A stretch of DNA of 64,000 nt from Rotaria sp. Silwood1 (taxonomy: Eukaryota; Rotifera; Eurotatoria; Philodinida; Philodinidae): the NCBI GenBank assembly GCA_905250075.1, contig CAJNOP010000020.1, positions 2,226,862-2,290,861 on the forward strand. Reading direction: 5' to 3'. Shown here one piece after another: positions 21,019-33,666 of this stretch. The notes beneath the pieces are model-generated. The model worked only from the letters and a program-made list of their open reading frames with translations, did no database searches and had not been told where the DNA came from. Made by a program: the position numbers and the translations under genes. Positions within the stretch are counted from its first letter, which is position 1; every line of letters starts with the position of its first letter.

Positions 21019-22238
21019 TTAGATTCTGCCTGTAGTTGTTGTAAATAAATCAGGAAAAGGAACAAACATATGAATCATATTGTTTAAAGCTTTTGGATAC
21101 CAATGAATTCCGTTTTCATTCGTCTTGTTCTTATTCACTAAACCAAATATTTGTTTAGCTTGATGAATCCAACGTAAAGGTGCCATAGCCATATGTCCTA
21201 TAGAATGATGATAAATAGATGCATAGCATGATGAACTAACATTATTGACAAGTAATGTTCCATGTTGAGTAATTGGTGTCGCATAGCCATGTTTAATTTG
21301 TAAATCAATCGAACGAATATGTGATGATTCTAATTGACCATTTTTTCCAGCAATAAATAGTTTATGTTCTTTGGAATCAATATAACGAGCTTGAATATAT
21401 GTTTGATTACCAATGTAAAGAAGATGTTCAGGTGTTAGAGAAACTTGATGACCTGATTCAGTTGTAAAGGTATAAAAAAGAGCTAAAAAACAAAAAAGTA
21501 TTTGTTTAAATTAACTACAACAGCTTTTTTTTCATTAGATTTACCTGGTGAATTCTTTTCATAATGTAAAATGGCAATAATTTCTGTTGATATAATTTGA
21601 TCATTATGATCAATAGCCAATACTTTTTCACCTATTTTAAGATTTTCAATAGATATTTCATTTCCATTTGGTGTTTTTGTTGTATCATTTAAAGAAAAAC
21701 ATTGAGGTCTTGCTACAAAAAATTTAATAAGCTATATTTCTAATTAATAATAAATTATTAAGAACTTACTAATAAATGGACATTCTTCACTCATCTTTTC
21801 ATCTTTATTTACACAACATTTTTGTGATAATTCAATTAATTCTGAAAGAGATCCACGTACAAACTACGATAAAGAAAAGTTAACTTTTAGTTAGATAAAA
21901 ACAAAAAAAAAAAAGATTTTTTTCTTACTTCTTCGCCAATACAACCTCGTGTTTTTGTTTTAACACATTCCATGAAACGTTCAGCCATTGTACAAAATAC
22001 TCTAATATTTCCTTTAGTAGCTGAAACTAAACCAACAGCATCAATAGCCACACAACTGAGAATAGTTGCCGGATCAGCTGAAAAATCAAGCAAGTTGTAA
22101 TTTAGTTTCGTTTTATTTTTGTTTATAGAAAGAAGTTTTTCTACCTTCAACAGGACAATTAGCAGTCGATGATATTATAAAATCAAACCGAGACAAGACG
22201 AATAAAGTTAAATAAAGAACACGACGATTGCTCATCAT
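21019..22238 (-). CDS. Secreted hedgehog-type Hint (Hog) protein
   Basis: Five exons join in frame (22238-22145, 22077-21929, 21863-21770, 21712-21545, 21482-21019) to a protein of 322 residues. The start M-M-S-N-R-R is followed by a hydrophobic signal peptide (V-L-Y-L-T-L-F-V-L). Then comes a Cys-rich stretch of about 85 residues that I do not recognise. It is not the hedgehog signalling (Hedge) domain. The Hint module begins with R-P-Q-C-F-S, whose Cys is the expected nucleophile. It continues with K-I-G-E-K-V-L-A-I-D, G-H-Q-V-S-L-T-P-E-H-L-L with the conserved Thr and His, then G-Y-A-T-P-I-T, S-C-Y-A and A-P-L-R-W-I-H-Q-A, the order seen at the end of hedgehog proteins. The family role is self-cleavage with lipid attachment to the N-terminal fragment. 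Here the product and target are unknown. It starts 372 bp from the divergent LMBRD1 start. A dead paralogue is at 8544-9273. Confidence 0.85.
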
Positions 22239-22610
22239 TATAGTTTGTAGTAAAGAATAAAATTGAATGATTGAACAAGTAGTTGTTCCTCTTCTCTTTT
22301 ATAGTTGAAGATTTGAATCATAAAAATTCAAATCCATGTTGATCCAACTATTGTTCTATTTTATTTATGTCTTAACATATATTCAATTGACTATCTTGAA
22401 AATACCTCGCCCACTCTTTTGTCTCGTCAAAGCTTTGTCTTTATGTATTTGATGATTATGATCATTATTACTATTCACATAATCAAGATGATTTCCTTCT
22501 TTTTTTATTTTCGATTACGAATGCATACAATTATTCACATGTCTAATCTTGTCTGTTTACATAATCTTCTTTTTTTTAAAGATTTATTCTTTTGTTTTGT
22601 TCAACAAATA
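22239..22610. promoter_or_regulatory. Divergent promoter region between the Hint gene and LMBRD1
   Basis: 372 bp between two start codons on opposite strands, so both promoters must lie here or in the first exons. It is AT-rich with no obvious TATA element at a fixed distance. Position is the only evidence. Confidence 0.4.
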
Positions 22611-25600
22611 ATGTTGGTCTTAGCCTCACTCGGCAGTTGGTTGCCATTTGCTATTGTTGCTTTAGTATGTATTGACAATCTTCTCTTGTTGATATAATAC
22701 ATGATTGCTTTTTTTTTATTCTTATTGGGATTATTAGTTTATTATATTTTTTTCAATAACATTTACATTACGTTATCAACAAAAACGACAGCGAGATTAT
22801 TTGGTTACATTTGTTTGTTCGATTTCATTAATTATTGCTTTATTGACAGCATCATTATTACCAACAGATGTTATTCTAGTATCATTTATGAAAAATCCTA
22901 ACGGAACATTTAAAGTAAGAAAAAATATGAAATGTTTTAGAATCTATCATTGAATATATATATACTTTTTTCGTTAAAGGATTGGACACAAAATCAAACA
23001 ACTAGAAACCATATTCAAAAATATGTTGAAATTGGATATTACGGTACGTGAAAATTATTCATCCAAAGAATAAAAGAATAAATTTGAGTAAATTTAAAAT
23101 TCAATTTTTCTCAAAGATACAAGGTGGCCCATGAGTAAGAAAATGGAGAAAAAATTGAGTATCTCCATAACGGCTCGAGTAAACGGGCTGATTTTTTTAC
23201 CACTAACAAAGGCATGTACAAGCCTTGTATCCATCAAGACAAGTTTAGAGATACCCTTTGTTAAGTATCACCAGTGATCTCAACAAAAAAATTTTTACTT
23301 TTTCACAGATAGGAAGAAAAAACAATTTACTTAACAAACGGTCTCTCTAGGCATGTTTTTATGTATATTAAGTTTGAACATGTCTCTATCATTGGTAAAA
23401 TGATCAGCTCATTCGCTTAAGTCGTAATGGAGATATCCAATTTTCTTCTTGGTGAAATGATTTTTGCAGCACCTGGTACATTGTTGTTTTTTCCCATCTG
23501 TGAAAAAGTAAAAATTTTTTTGTTGAGATCACTGGTGATACTTAACAAAGGGTATCTCTAAACTTGTCTTTATGGATACAAAGCTTGTACATGCCTTTGT
23601 TAATGGTAAAAAATCAGCCCGTGTACTCGAACCGTTATGGAGATATTCAGTTTTTTCTCCGTTTCCTTACTCATGGACCACCCTGTATATAGGACTAGAA
23701 GAGCTTTGCAAACAAACCAGATTGGACTCAATTTTGAAAAATTTCAATGAAATTCTAAAGATTGAGTTCGTTTGCAGGTCTCCAAATCACACCTTTATTC
23801 GTACACAAAAGAATAAGGAGATCCTCTAAGTGGACGACAATAGACTTTCTCCAATATTATTCTATATGTATGAATAGTCTGATACTTGTTTTTGTTTTTG
23901 CCATGGTTGATTTATATTAAATTGTTTTAGTATAATCTCAATCAACATATAATTTTTTGATGGTTTCTTTTCATATGAATCTTTAAACTAGCAATCCAAA
24001 TGTATTTAATCATTTTTAAGAAATACGAATTCTTTTACTAGAGTAGTTTTTACATTAAAAAAACAACAGAATGCTTTCGATTGATTTCCAGTCAATATAC
24101 TATTGTTTTTCAACATGAAAAAATCTATTCGATGGAAAAAAAGTAAAGTATTTTTGTGTTTTAGTTTTGTATGGTCTTATTATTGCTATGGCTTTTCTTG
24201 TCAATCCATTTCTTTTCTTTTATTATGAAGAAAGAGAAGAACAAGGAGAAAAAATATCAAAAGTATGAGAAAAATAAAAATTATTTTTATTTTTTAAAAG
24301 AATATTTCTTATTGTTTTTTTCTTCAGAAAATTTGTGCAGCATTAAAATGGACAGCTGGATTTATAATATTTCTTATATTTTTAATTATACTTGGGTAAA
24401 TCTTTTCATTTGGTTCTTAAAACCTTCTTTCAATCATTTATTGATTATTAGAATTTTCGTTCCACAAATAGCTACATTGCCATCGGATAATTCAACAAGT
24501 GAATGGGAAAATATTAAATATTTAATTAATCATTTTAATAGTTCAAGTAAATAAATAAATATATTCTTTCGATTTGATTACAAAAACAAGATTATTTCAG
24601 GAGTAGAAGATTCAATATCATTTTCAATATTTACATTAAGTATTATTGGATTCTTTCTTTTAACAATTTACACAGTAAATACACCGAATCAAAAATTTTA
24701 AGTCGATAAATGAAAAAATTTAAATTTTTTCTTTAGGGTTATGGTTCAATTGCTTGTCCATTATCTTTAATTCGTGGTAAAAGAAATGCACGATTACAAC
24801 AACAGTCTATAGAAGAACAACGTACAGATATTCAAAGGCAAATAGAAACATTAAAAGCTCGAGTAAATTAATTTTTAGTTTTAATTAATAACGAACTTTT
24901 CATTTAATTAGTATCCACGTTCTGTTAAAATGCCATTTCGTGTTAAACGTAGATTAGGTATATAATATTGAATATAAATATATTTCGATTCAAGTATTTA
25001 TTATATTTTTCCAGAGGATCTTGAACAAAAAGAAATAGCATTAAATCGTAATGCAGAATCAATTAAAGTTGTACGTCGAAGTTTATTTTTTAAATGTCGT
25101 TTTATTTATCGACCTGTACAAATAATTCTTGGTGTTTTATTACTTTTATTTGCTATACTTATATTTATATCACTATTATTAAGTAATATTAATAAATGTA
25201 TACATTTTGTAAGTTTTAAACAAATATTTGCACAAGGAAATAAAACATTACCAAATCCAATTGATATTATTATAACATGGACGGGAAAAGTAAGAAAAAC
25301 AAACAAATAAAAGTTTCATCCTTGTTGTTCTTTTTTTGTAAAGTTTTATCCAGTCAGTTATATTGTTCTATCTCTTTTACTGGTTTATATTATTGTAACA
25401 TCACTTTTTGGTTTACAACAACTTGGTATTTGGTATTTTTGGGTTCGAGTAAGTAGATAGTTGTTGTTTTTAACATTTTGTTGATTCTATTCTTGTTAAA
25501 GATGTATCGATTTTCTCGTGGACGAACTAAACCACAAGCTATATTAATGCTTTCATCATTAATGATGTTTATTGTTGTAGCAATCAATGCGTTTGTTTAT

Positions 25601-26952
25601 CTTCTTATACCTCAATATTCAATTTATGGTGATCAAAATTATGCTTTAGTAGTAAATGTATGTAACGGTTTATATATTCATATGAAATTATTCTGATAGT
25701 TAAAGTGCATTTTTTATGGTGAAAATATGCTGAATTGGAATACAACAAGAACTTTCGAGTTTCATATAAATTTCATAGATAGACCAAATATCTAAATAGA
25801 AAGCTTTTAACCATTTTTAAATTGGTTGTTAAATACCGACAACTCATATATTACTCAAGTTTATCTATAAAATGTAGCATTTATGGATCATGGATATTTA
25901 TGAAAGATTTGACTCTATGTTGTAGATATGAGTTGACTGCTATTCAATGTTTCTTTGATTCGAGATCATTAAAATGAACGAAGTCACATGTCAACATGGG
26001 GGAGCTATGAGACTGAACTGTTTTAAATTTATTATTAGCAGCATAGAATTCTATTCATAGCCAAAATATAAAATGAATTAATGGCTGATACATGAAGAAT
26101 TCTATTTGTTAGATATTTTTATTATTTACATTCTAAGTAAAGTATAGTAATCTGAATAAATCGTTCTTCTTCAGTTATGATATTCTAGTCAGTTTTTTAA
26201 CAAACTGTCGCCGTTTCATTCCGATCATCTTTCAAATCGACAATTGTGTTTAAAGTTTTTTCACAATGGAGAAGTTCTTTAGGAGATTAGAAAAATTCTA
26301 CTTTCTTACAATCAATTAAATCAATTGATAATTTTGTTGAAAAACTCACTTAAATAGCCATTGATATTCTGTATAACGTTTACGTTCTATTATAATTTCG
26401 AAAAACTTATAAACATAATATGAAAATTTTATTTAATTATCAAGCTTTTCGAAATCTGTTAGATTGTTTATCATTTAAAATGCAACTTCTCCGTACGATT
26501 TAAGCTAGAATAGTCTTATTTTTGTGAATGTGAAATAGAGTTTGATTTGGTTCGTGTTTGAAACCGTTTTATATATTTAGAACTCAACAGTGACTGCTCA
26601 ACCATGTACGCAATATGTTACAACAGGTATAACTTCTATTTATTTGATTTTCTAATTTGCTTTTTTTGGTATCTTTTAGATCAATGTGAAATGACCGTAA
26701 TGGGTCGCATAATACTTCGATTTTTCTATAAAGTTTGGTTTTTTGGAGCTGTTTACTTTTTTCTTAGTTGGTTATTTCTTATTGTAAGTAAATTCTATTG
26801 TATGCAATATCTTATTTTGTTTTGTTTAGGTTTTCTTGGTAAGTTGTATAGTGAAAATAGTTCGTAATCGTGAATCAAATATTCAAGAATTTACAGTTGA
26901 ACGTTTCTTAGAAGATGATGATGATGATGAGAATGAACCTTTAATTCAATGA
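22611..26952 (+). CDS. LMBRD1: LMBR1 domain-containing protein 1, lysosomal cobalamin transporter
   Basis: LMBRD1 is a multi-pass lysosomal membrane protein that moves cobalamin (B12) from lysosome to cytosol with ABCD4. Fifteen exons join in frame to 536 residues (human about 540): 22611-22664, 22738-22914, 22980-23043, 24165-24262, 24328-24395, 24452-24546, 24601-24674, 24737-24862, 24912-24957, 25015-25289, 25344-25448, 25502-25657, 26581-26626, 26680-26783, 26830-26952. Landmarks shared with the family are S-L-L-P-T-D-V-I-L-V-S, K-N-P-N-G-T-F-K-D, F-Y-Y-E-E, Y-G-S-I-A-C-P-L-S-L-I-R-G, a basic cytosolic segment around residues 200-260, Y-R-F-S-R-G-R-T-K-P-Q-A, Q-Y-S-I-Y-G-D-Q-N-Y and F-Y-K-V-W-F-F-G-A. 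The tail is acidic and ends E-P-L-I-Q, a dileucine-like signal fitting lysosomal sorting. Introns 3 (1121 bp) and 12 (923 bp) are far longer than the others; intron 3 holds a transposon. Confidence 0.95.
23120..23685. mobile_element. Foldback MITE in LMBRD1 intron 3, Tc1/mariner-like ends
   Basis: Ends CAAGGTGGCCCATGAGTAAG and (inverted) CAGGGTGGTCCATGAGTAAG are flanked by TA on each side (23118-23119 and 23686-23687), as in Tc1/mariner insertion. The arms are about 185 bp (23120-23306 and about 23490-23685). The middle (about 23330-23450) is a further, more diverged copy of the arm in the same orientation as the right arm, so the element contains three copies of one module. It has no transposase frame. 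Confidence 0.85.
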
Positions 26953-27868
26953 GAAATTTGAAGTTTTAAACTTTAGATTTATTTTTATACATTTGATTAT
27001 TAAAAAAAGAGATAAATCATAAATTTTTTCTTTTGTTTTTATTTTTGAATTTTTTTAATCTTGATTCATTATAAAGAAGATAACGTTTGTTTTTATTCGA
27101 TGTTGTTGAAGAATTAATTTTTTTTTCAAAAACATTTTTTATTTTTTCTTTTTATTGATTTGAATATGATATAAATAACGGTTAGATGATGTAGGATTCG
27201 ATTTAAAATAGGCATGCACTGGGCTTCAATTGTTTGGAGTAGGTCTTGAGTTCAGAGTCATTCTCAATTAATTAATAAAATGGAATAAAAATAAGCCAAA
27301 AGAATAGATGATAAAGTTGGATATGATAAATCTACGTACATTAAAAAAAACGATTTCAAAGCTGAAAAGACACAGACATTCTTAAAGAAACAAGACAGAT
27401 GAAGAATATTCCTGTTTTTCGGCTACCGTATGGTTTAAGTTGTTGCCTCTTAGCAGTTTTAGTAGTCCAATATCTCCTCATACACACTAAGTAAGCATAT
27501 ATTACCCACGAAAGCAAGTGTATGTCACAACCCAGTCAGCATGCTATCGGATGATTGCTTCGAGACAACTGTTAGTGACTTATCTAAAATCATTCCATGA
27601 TTGATGAGAATGATATTTGAACATGGTACTTTGTGGATATGTATCGAATAATGCAAATGCTTCCATCACCGCCCATATAGCTCAAGAAACGCTTGGCAAA
27701 TTACCTGAAAACATAATACTATCTGAACTAGTCGAATATCTTTCGAATATAAGTTTGGATTCGGTATATGCTTCATAAGATCTTGTTTCAATAAAATATT
27801 ATTAAGTTATATGTAAAATTACATCATTATTTTTAACCGATATCGTTAAAGAAATAATTATAAATTAT
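26953..27868. other. Gap between the converging LMBRD1 and CatSper-like genes
   Basis: It holds the 3' regions of both converging genes. A 36-codon open segment (about 27651-27779, + strand) reading A-H-I-A-Q-E-T-L-G-K-L-P-E-N looks faintly coding-like, but has no domain and no partner exon. Otherwise nothing is recognised. Confidence 0.4.
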
Positions 27869-29651
27869 TTAATTCGTTGTAAATGAAGTTTTTTTCTTAT
27901 TAGATTTTGAGATATATTCACCAATATGACGAACATCACGTAAGATATTATCATGTTCATTTATATTTTTATCAAGAGTTTGAAAAAGTATTATCAATAA
28001 AGCAAGGTCATCAGGTTTTAATTGTGAAAAATTTTGAATTTCATCAATATTGCTACAACGAGATTTTGATCTCTTCTTGTCCTTTATTGATGGACTTTGT
28101 AATCTAAGAAGTTTCATATTATGATGTTTACTAGTTGTTGAAGTTTTATCACGTTTTATTTGATCAATTGCTTTACCAAGAGTTGTAGCAATAACAGCTA
28201 AAGAAACCAAAACAAATTTTATTCTTTAAGAGTGAATTTATTGTCTCAAAATATTGATGTTTCAGAACTTTTCTTTAACACCAACATGCCTTCTCTGGTC
28301 ATGACTACGAAAGAGTAATGAGAGAAAGTTAGATACCAAAAATTATCTTTTCTTGTCGAGTGAATAGGGGTGTTACTTTATCTAGACTTCGTATGATAAA
28401 TATTATAAGCAAAATCTTTATATTTATTAAATAAATAATAAACAAAGATTTCTTTTTATTATAGGTAAATAGATAAAATACCTATTGTAACAAAAGGATA
28501 CGTTAATCAATGTTCTCTCTTATCGCCAGCATCACTACGATAGATGATAGTTGTTATGAATTACCTTGTAACAATCAAATAGTAGGTTTTCAGAAAAAAA
28601 ATATTTTATAACTCTAAAGATTTTGCTTTTATATTTATTCTTTTTTATCAAGAGCAATAAAAATAAAGTAAGACTCTTGCTTTTCTTAATACCTGCTAGA
28701 AGTTGTCCTACACTATATGTAACTAAAGCAGCAAATATATAAAAAATTAATCCAATAGCAGTAGTAAATTGTGGTGAATCTAATTCTAAAATTTGTTCAG
28801 CTACTTCATTCACACCTTCCAATGTAATACACATATAATATGAATAAAGAGCTTCAGTATAATTTTCATAAGGTTCATATGTATCTGAATCCAAAAATGG
28901 TGTATCACCTTCAAAAGCTATTGAAAGTAATGCAAAAACTGTCACAATAACAAATTCTAATAATAATGTATTATAGATACTAGATAAAGCAATAAGAATT
29001 GTTTCGAGAACACATCGTAAAATATTATGAATACGTATTAAACGAACAGCATGTAATGTACGAAAAAGTCGTTGAATACTATTGATTTGTGGTACACCAA
29101 GATGATCAGATACAAAAAGATTATAGATAAACTAATAAATTAAATAAAAAGATACCGAAAAGATTTTTTTTTTATGAAATAGATATATGACTAACTGGTG
29201 AATTAACAATTACACATATGAGATCATAAAAATTCCAAATATCGTAAAAAAACCAACGACAGTCAATATATAATTTACAAAATACTTCAATAAATAGGGC
29301 CGCTAAAATATTCAAGTATTTATTAATGATTTTTATCGATGAAAAATTTCGCAAACCGTGAGTAATTTCATGAGTAAGTTCGAAAAATATTCTCAGTTCT
29401 GGTATTTTATGTCCAATTAATAAAGAAATAAATGACCAAATAGATAAAATGAACATAATATATTCCCATAAATATGTAGTTATTAATTGTTGAAGACGAA
29501 TTTTTAATGTAGGCATTATAAATGAATAATTTTTTGCTCGACTCATTGGATCTTTTTCTTCGGGAAGAACTTGAAAAGCAAATTGACGTCGTTCAAATGG
29601 ATTCGTAATGTCATGAAAAAATTTATTTGATGATTCAGTTGAATGCATCAT
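27869..29651 (-). CDS. CatSper-like single-domain voltage-gated cation channel
   Basis: Three exons (29651-29196, 29131-28693, 28197-27869) join in frame to 407 residues, the length of a single six-helix channel unit such as CatSper3/4. S1 is around residues 60-85 (Y-L-W-E-Y-I-M-F-I-L-S-I-W). S2 contains N-I-L-A-A-L-F-I-E-V-F and S3 D-I-W-N-F-Y-D-L-I-C-V-I-V. S4 has spaced arginines (L-F-R-T-L-H-A-V-R-L-I-R-I-H-N-I-L-R). S5 is L-L-L-E-F-V-I-V-T-V-F-A-L-L. The pore loop reads C-I-T-L-E-G-V-N-E, followed by S6. CatSper pores usually have T-x-D/E-x-W; here T-L-E-G-V keeps Thr and the acidic residue but lacks the Trp. The C-terminal tail (D-D-L-A-L-L-I-I-L-F-Q-T-L-D) could form the coiled coil typical of CatSper subunits. 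In other animals CatSper carries calcium into the sperm flagellum. A different single-domain channel family cannot be excluded. Intron 2 is 495 bp. Confidence 0.7.
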
Positions 29652-30540
29652 ATGAATTGATGATGGTTTTTTTTATATAAATTAGATATTGATTGGATTT
29701 TTGCGACGTAGCGCGCTATTTTTTCTAAACAATCTCATGATCATGTTTTTTTTTATTTACTTGATAAGTTGATTGTATAGATTTTTGACCAGCGGTAGAA
29801 GTTGAGCCTTCTCACACGTCCTGTAGAACCACTGTTAGGTTTTTATAAGATCCTGACTAGGAATTTAAGAATAGAGAGGAGGAGAACAAATCTTTTTATA
29901 TCATCCAGATGATAGGCAGTTAGTACATCTTATTTGCAATTCACATTTTATACTGTATAACATTAGTACCCTTCTTCTTTAAAAACTTTGCGTAAGTCTG
30001 TTTCAATATGAAAATGTTACTGTATGCCACCGACGACAATGCAACGTTTTGACGTGCGTATAAAACTTTTGATACTCTACATAAATCTATCAAATCTGTT
30101 GAAACAAGAAACAAAGTCACTCCTAATCTGAGTTTACATGAGAGATAAAATATACTAAAAACGATATAAAGATCAGCTATTATTCATTAGACATATTGAA
30201 CTTTGAACGGTTTTTTTTATACAATTAGTATGCATATGTCAAATGATACTTTCAATCTCATATCAATTTTGAATGATTATTGTACAGTTAGCATTACTTG
30301 AATAATAATACTTTGTTATTATACATGTTATTGAGAAAACCTCTTGTTTTATTATACAACAAAACACATAATCATCCTTTTCTGCTCATATAATCATTAT
30401 AATTAAATGATACAAGTCAACTCAACTAATAATATTTTATTTTTACTAATCGATTTTTGTTCTCAAAAATATTGGGAACTGGTAGTTCTTGTTTTATTTT
30501 ATTTTGTTTCATGCAAAATATTTACAGCAAAAAATACATA
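29652..30540. other. Gap between the CatSper-like gene and GPATCH1
   Basis: 889 bp between the start of the CatSper-like gene and the stop of GPATCH1, both on the minus strand. The part near 29652 is the promoter side of the channel gene. No repeat or gene is seen. Confidence 0.5.
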
Positions 30541-33500
30541 TTAATGATGATGATGTTTTTTACTCTAGAAAAAATAAAAAAATTAATTATTAATTTATGA
30601 TGAAAATAAATCAAACCTTTTTATGATGTTTTTTCTTTTTCTTATGTTTTTTCTTATGTTTTAATTCTTCATATTGTGCACTTGAATTTGCTAATTTTGT
30701 CCATACTAGAAAAAGAAAACAATTATAAAGTATATAAATGTGTACGCCTTACTTGAATTATCATTATCTATTTTAGAACGAGATGGAATATTACTGGGAA
30801 TAGCTGGTCCATAAACAAGAGATGATTTATCTAATAATTTATACAGTAAAAAGAAAATAGACAAAAGAAAAAGTAATATTTATAGTGTACCTGAAACTTC
30901 AATTTCTTCAATACTAGAATCAGAACTATCTGAGTGATCACTTTGATATTTTATTGATGATGCTAATCGTGTTGTAATAGAAGGATTTGATACAATAGAA
31001 CTTTGTGGATTAATTGGTTTCTGTATAGCATCATTCTTTTTGTCTTCTGTTTCTTGTTCATCAGCATCGTCGTCATCAGAAGGTTGATTGTCGAAGATTG
31101 CTGAAAAGAAATCCAATGGAGGACGTTCTTGATTTTCCTGAAAAAGAAAACAATTCAAAGATAAATTCTTTAGAAAAAGAACCTATTTAAATTATTTACT
31201 TGTTCAAATGATTCAATAGAAGCAAATTCTGCTTTAGGTACTGAAGAAGGTTGTACTGGTGGAATAATTGGTTTGATTATTGATGATGATATAATTGTTT
31301 CATTTGACTTTGAATTCGATACTGATGATGATGACGATGGTGGCGGTGGTGTTATAATTGGAGAAGATTGTTCAGAAGTTGTTAAGGACTCTGTAGATGA
31401 TTGTGTAAAAAGATGTTCAAATAGATTCGAACATAATTGTCGTCGAGATTTTTTCGATTCTTTTGAATCATCATATGCATCACTAAAATAATTCATTATG
31501 ATAATATTTATTTGTTTTTTTTTTTAATTTTTAATGGATAAACTTACTCTGAATATGGATTCGGAACATTCATACGTTTACATAATAATGGATTTGGTTT
31601 CCAATCAGATATAGATCGAGTTAAATCACCGTATAGATTCATTGAAACAGCTTTTTTTAAATCACTCTATAATATTCCAAGTATAATTGGTAATAAAAAC
31701 AAAAGATTTTAGTTACTTCAAGAGCAACTTCCAACGACTGACGTTCAGTCATTTGTACTAGATCAGATGATGATGTAAATCGGTTTTTAATAGCATCCAG
31801 AAATTGAGTTCGAGCAGTGTTTGTTGATGCAGAAGTTGTATGTGATGAACGTTCTTTTTCAACATCCCATTCAAGTGATGGTGTTGGAACGGTTGTTGGT
31901 TTTACTGTTGTTACTTCTACTTTTTGTGGTGGTGGTGGTGGTACACTTATATTTGATGGCGGAACACTCATATTTGGTGGCGGACGAGAGAGAAACGAAA
32001 GATCACCAAGAAGAAGACCACGGGTATTAGCATCGTGTTTAATCGATGGTGGTTTCGGTGATTCATTTTTTGATGTTTCATTAGTAGAAGTTTCTGGAGG
32101 TGGAGGAGGTGGAGGTGGTGGCATTGCTGATTTAGGAAAATGATGTCCAATACGAAAATCTATTGGTATAATAGGTGGTGGACAAACAACAGGCATTGAC
32201 ATAGATTCATAACGAGCAAATTTCAATACAAAATTATTTTCTTGTGTTTTTTTTCGCATAATATCTGTAGTATTATCATTAGCTGTTGTTAATTCATAAT
32301 CATATTGTTTAAGATCATCTTCAGCAAATAAATCTCTATCATCTTCGTCTTCTTCAATACCAACACCAAATGCCTTGAAAAAGAAAAATATCATCATTAA
32401 AAAAATAAATTATTAATATTAAATCAATTTACTTGACCACGAATTTTAACATTACTAATTTGTTTTTCAATTGATGGTTGAACAAATAAATTATTATGAC
32501 CAAATAAATTTAATGATTCAAGTCCTTTATAACCCAGACCATGATGTTCACGTTTTTGTAATTGAAAATGTACTTCATAATCTAATGGAGGTAAACTAAC
32601 ATTAGCATACTAAACAAAACAAGAATAACAGATTATTGAATACATAAAAAAAACTCATACAATTTGATCATCTAAATCATCATCGTTATCATTATCATCA
32701 TCATCTAAACGTGATGTTTTCGTAATTGTTTGTTGAAACAATGGTGGTGGCATTGCTACACCATAAACTTTAACACCAGGTGTTTGTTCTTGTTGTTGTT
32801 CCGATTTTGGCGGTGATGGAGGAAGATCTTTTGGTGTTTCTTGTGTTAATGACCATTTTAACTTTTGTCGATGTTTGCGAGACATTTTAACACCTACACC
32901 TTCTCCTGGTTTCCAACCCATACTCATGAGTATTTTTTTACCAATAGATAATCTATATGAATTTTAATTAGAAAATCTTTTTAGAAAAAGAAAAGACGAA
33001 ACTTACGTTTTGACTCGAATCATATCACGTAATATATCTTCATTAGTACGTTGACTTGATGTTCCAGGTGGTTGTTTATTTACGCTACGTGTCACAGATT
33101 CATTTTGATCAAACATGTTTCGAATTTTAATTTGTTTTGGATTAATACCATGTTCACTAAAATCCTATGAATAAACAGAAAAATTTTTTTTTCATTGTAA
33201 TTATCTCATAATACTTACTCCTTTATCCATAAAATCTTCTGGTTCATAACTACGTTTTTCAGCTCGTTCTGTTCGCGATGATTTAAATTCACTTGGTCGC
33301 CAACCTATAAATATCAACCTATCAATGACCTATCTTAAACATTATTCATCAAACCTTCAATTGATCCAACTGTATTATAAAAACCAGCATTAAAACCACC
33401 AGTAAATGCACCATGAAAACGTTTTCCATCATAGCCATAATTTGATGAAGAAAGATCAACAAGTTTCGATGCTTTTCTGCCTGAGAAAAGAAAAGAAGTC

Positions 33501-33666
33501 TTTAATTACTTTAATCGAATATCTTTCTCTATTTACCTAAAGTAGCCAAAATCGATGTACTATTAGTTGGTTCAGCTGGATCAAAATGAGTACCAATAGT
33601 AACAAAATTTTCATTATTTTCATTATCATCATTTCTACTACCGAACCCCGGATATCGGGAACTCAT
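30541..33666 (-). CDS. GPATCH1: G-patch domain-containing protein 1
   Basis: GPATCH1 is a nuclear spliceosome-associated protein. G-patch motifs usually activate DEAH-box RNA helicases. Thirteen exons join in frame to about 821 residues (human 931): 33666-33537, 33480-33355, 33304-33219, 33164-33007, 32952-32661, 32609-32433, 32373-31717, 31666-31548, 31482-31200, 31137-30891, 30830-30753, 30705-30617, 30564-30541. Landmarks match the family: [11 protein letters not shown] near residue 60, S-I-E-G-W-R-P-S-E-F, P-E-D-F-M-D, G-I-N-P-K, the G-patch core [10 protein letters not shown] near residue 180, [15 protein letters not shown], and [12 protein letters not shown]. The C-terminus is acidic and Ser-rich, then strongly basic (Lys/His run) and ends in four His. 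A proline run lies around residue 400. The 24-nt last exon is unusually small. The gene ends 417 bp upstream (in genome order) of the MROH1 stop. Confidence 0.92.

Noticed and set aside
31273-32143. Plus-strand open frames opposite GPATCH1 exons
   Set aside because: They are mirror readings of proline- and serine-rich exons and lack splice support.
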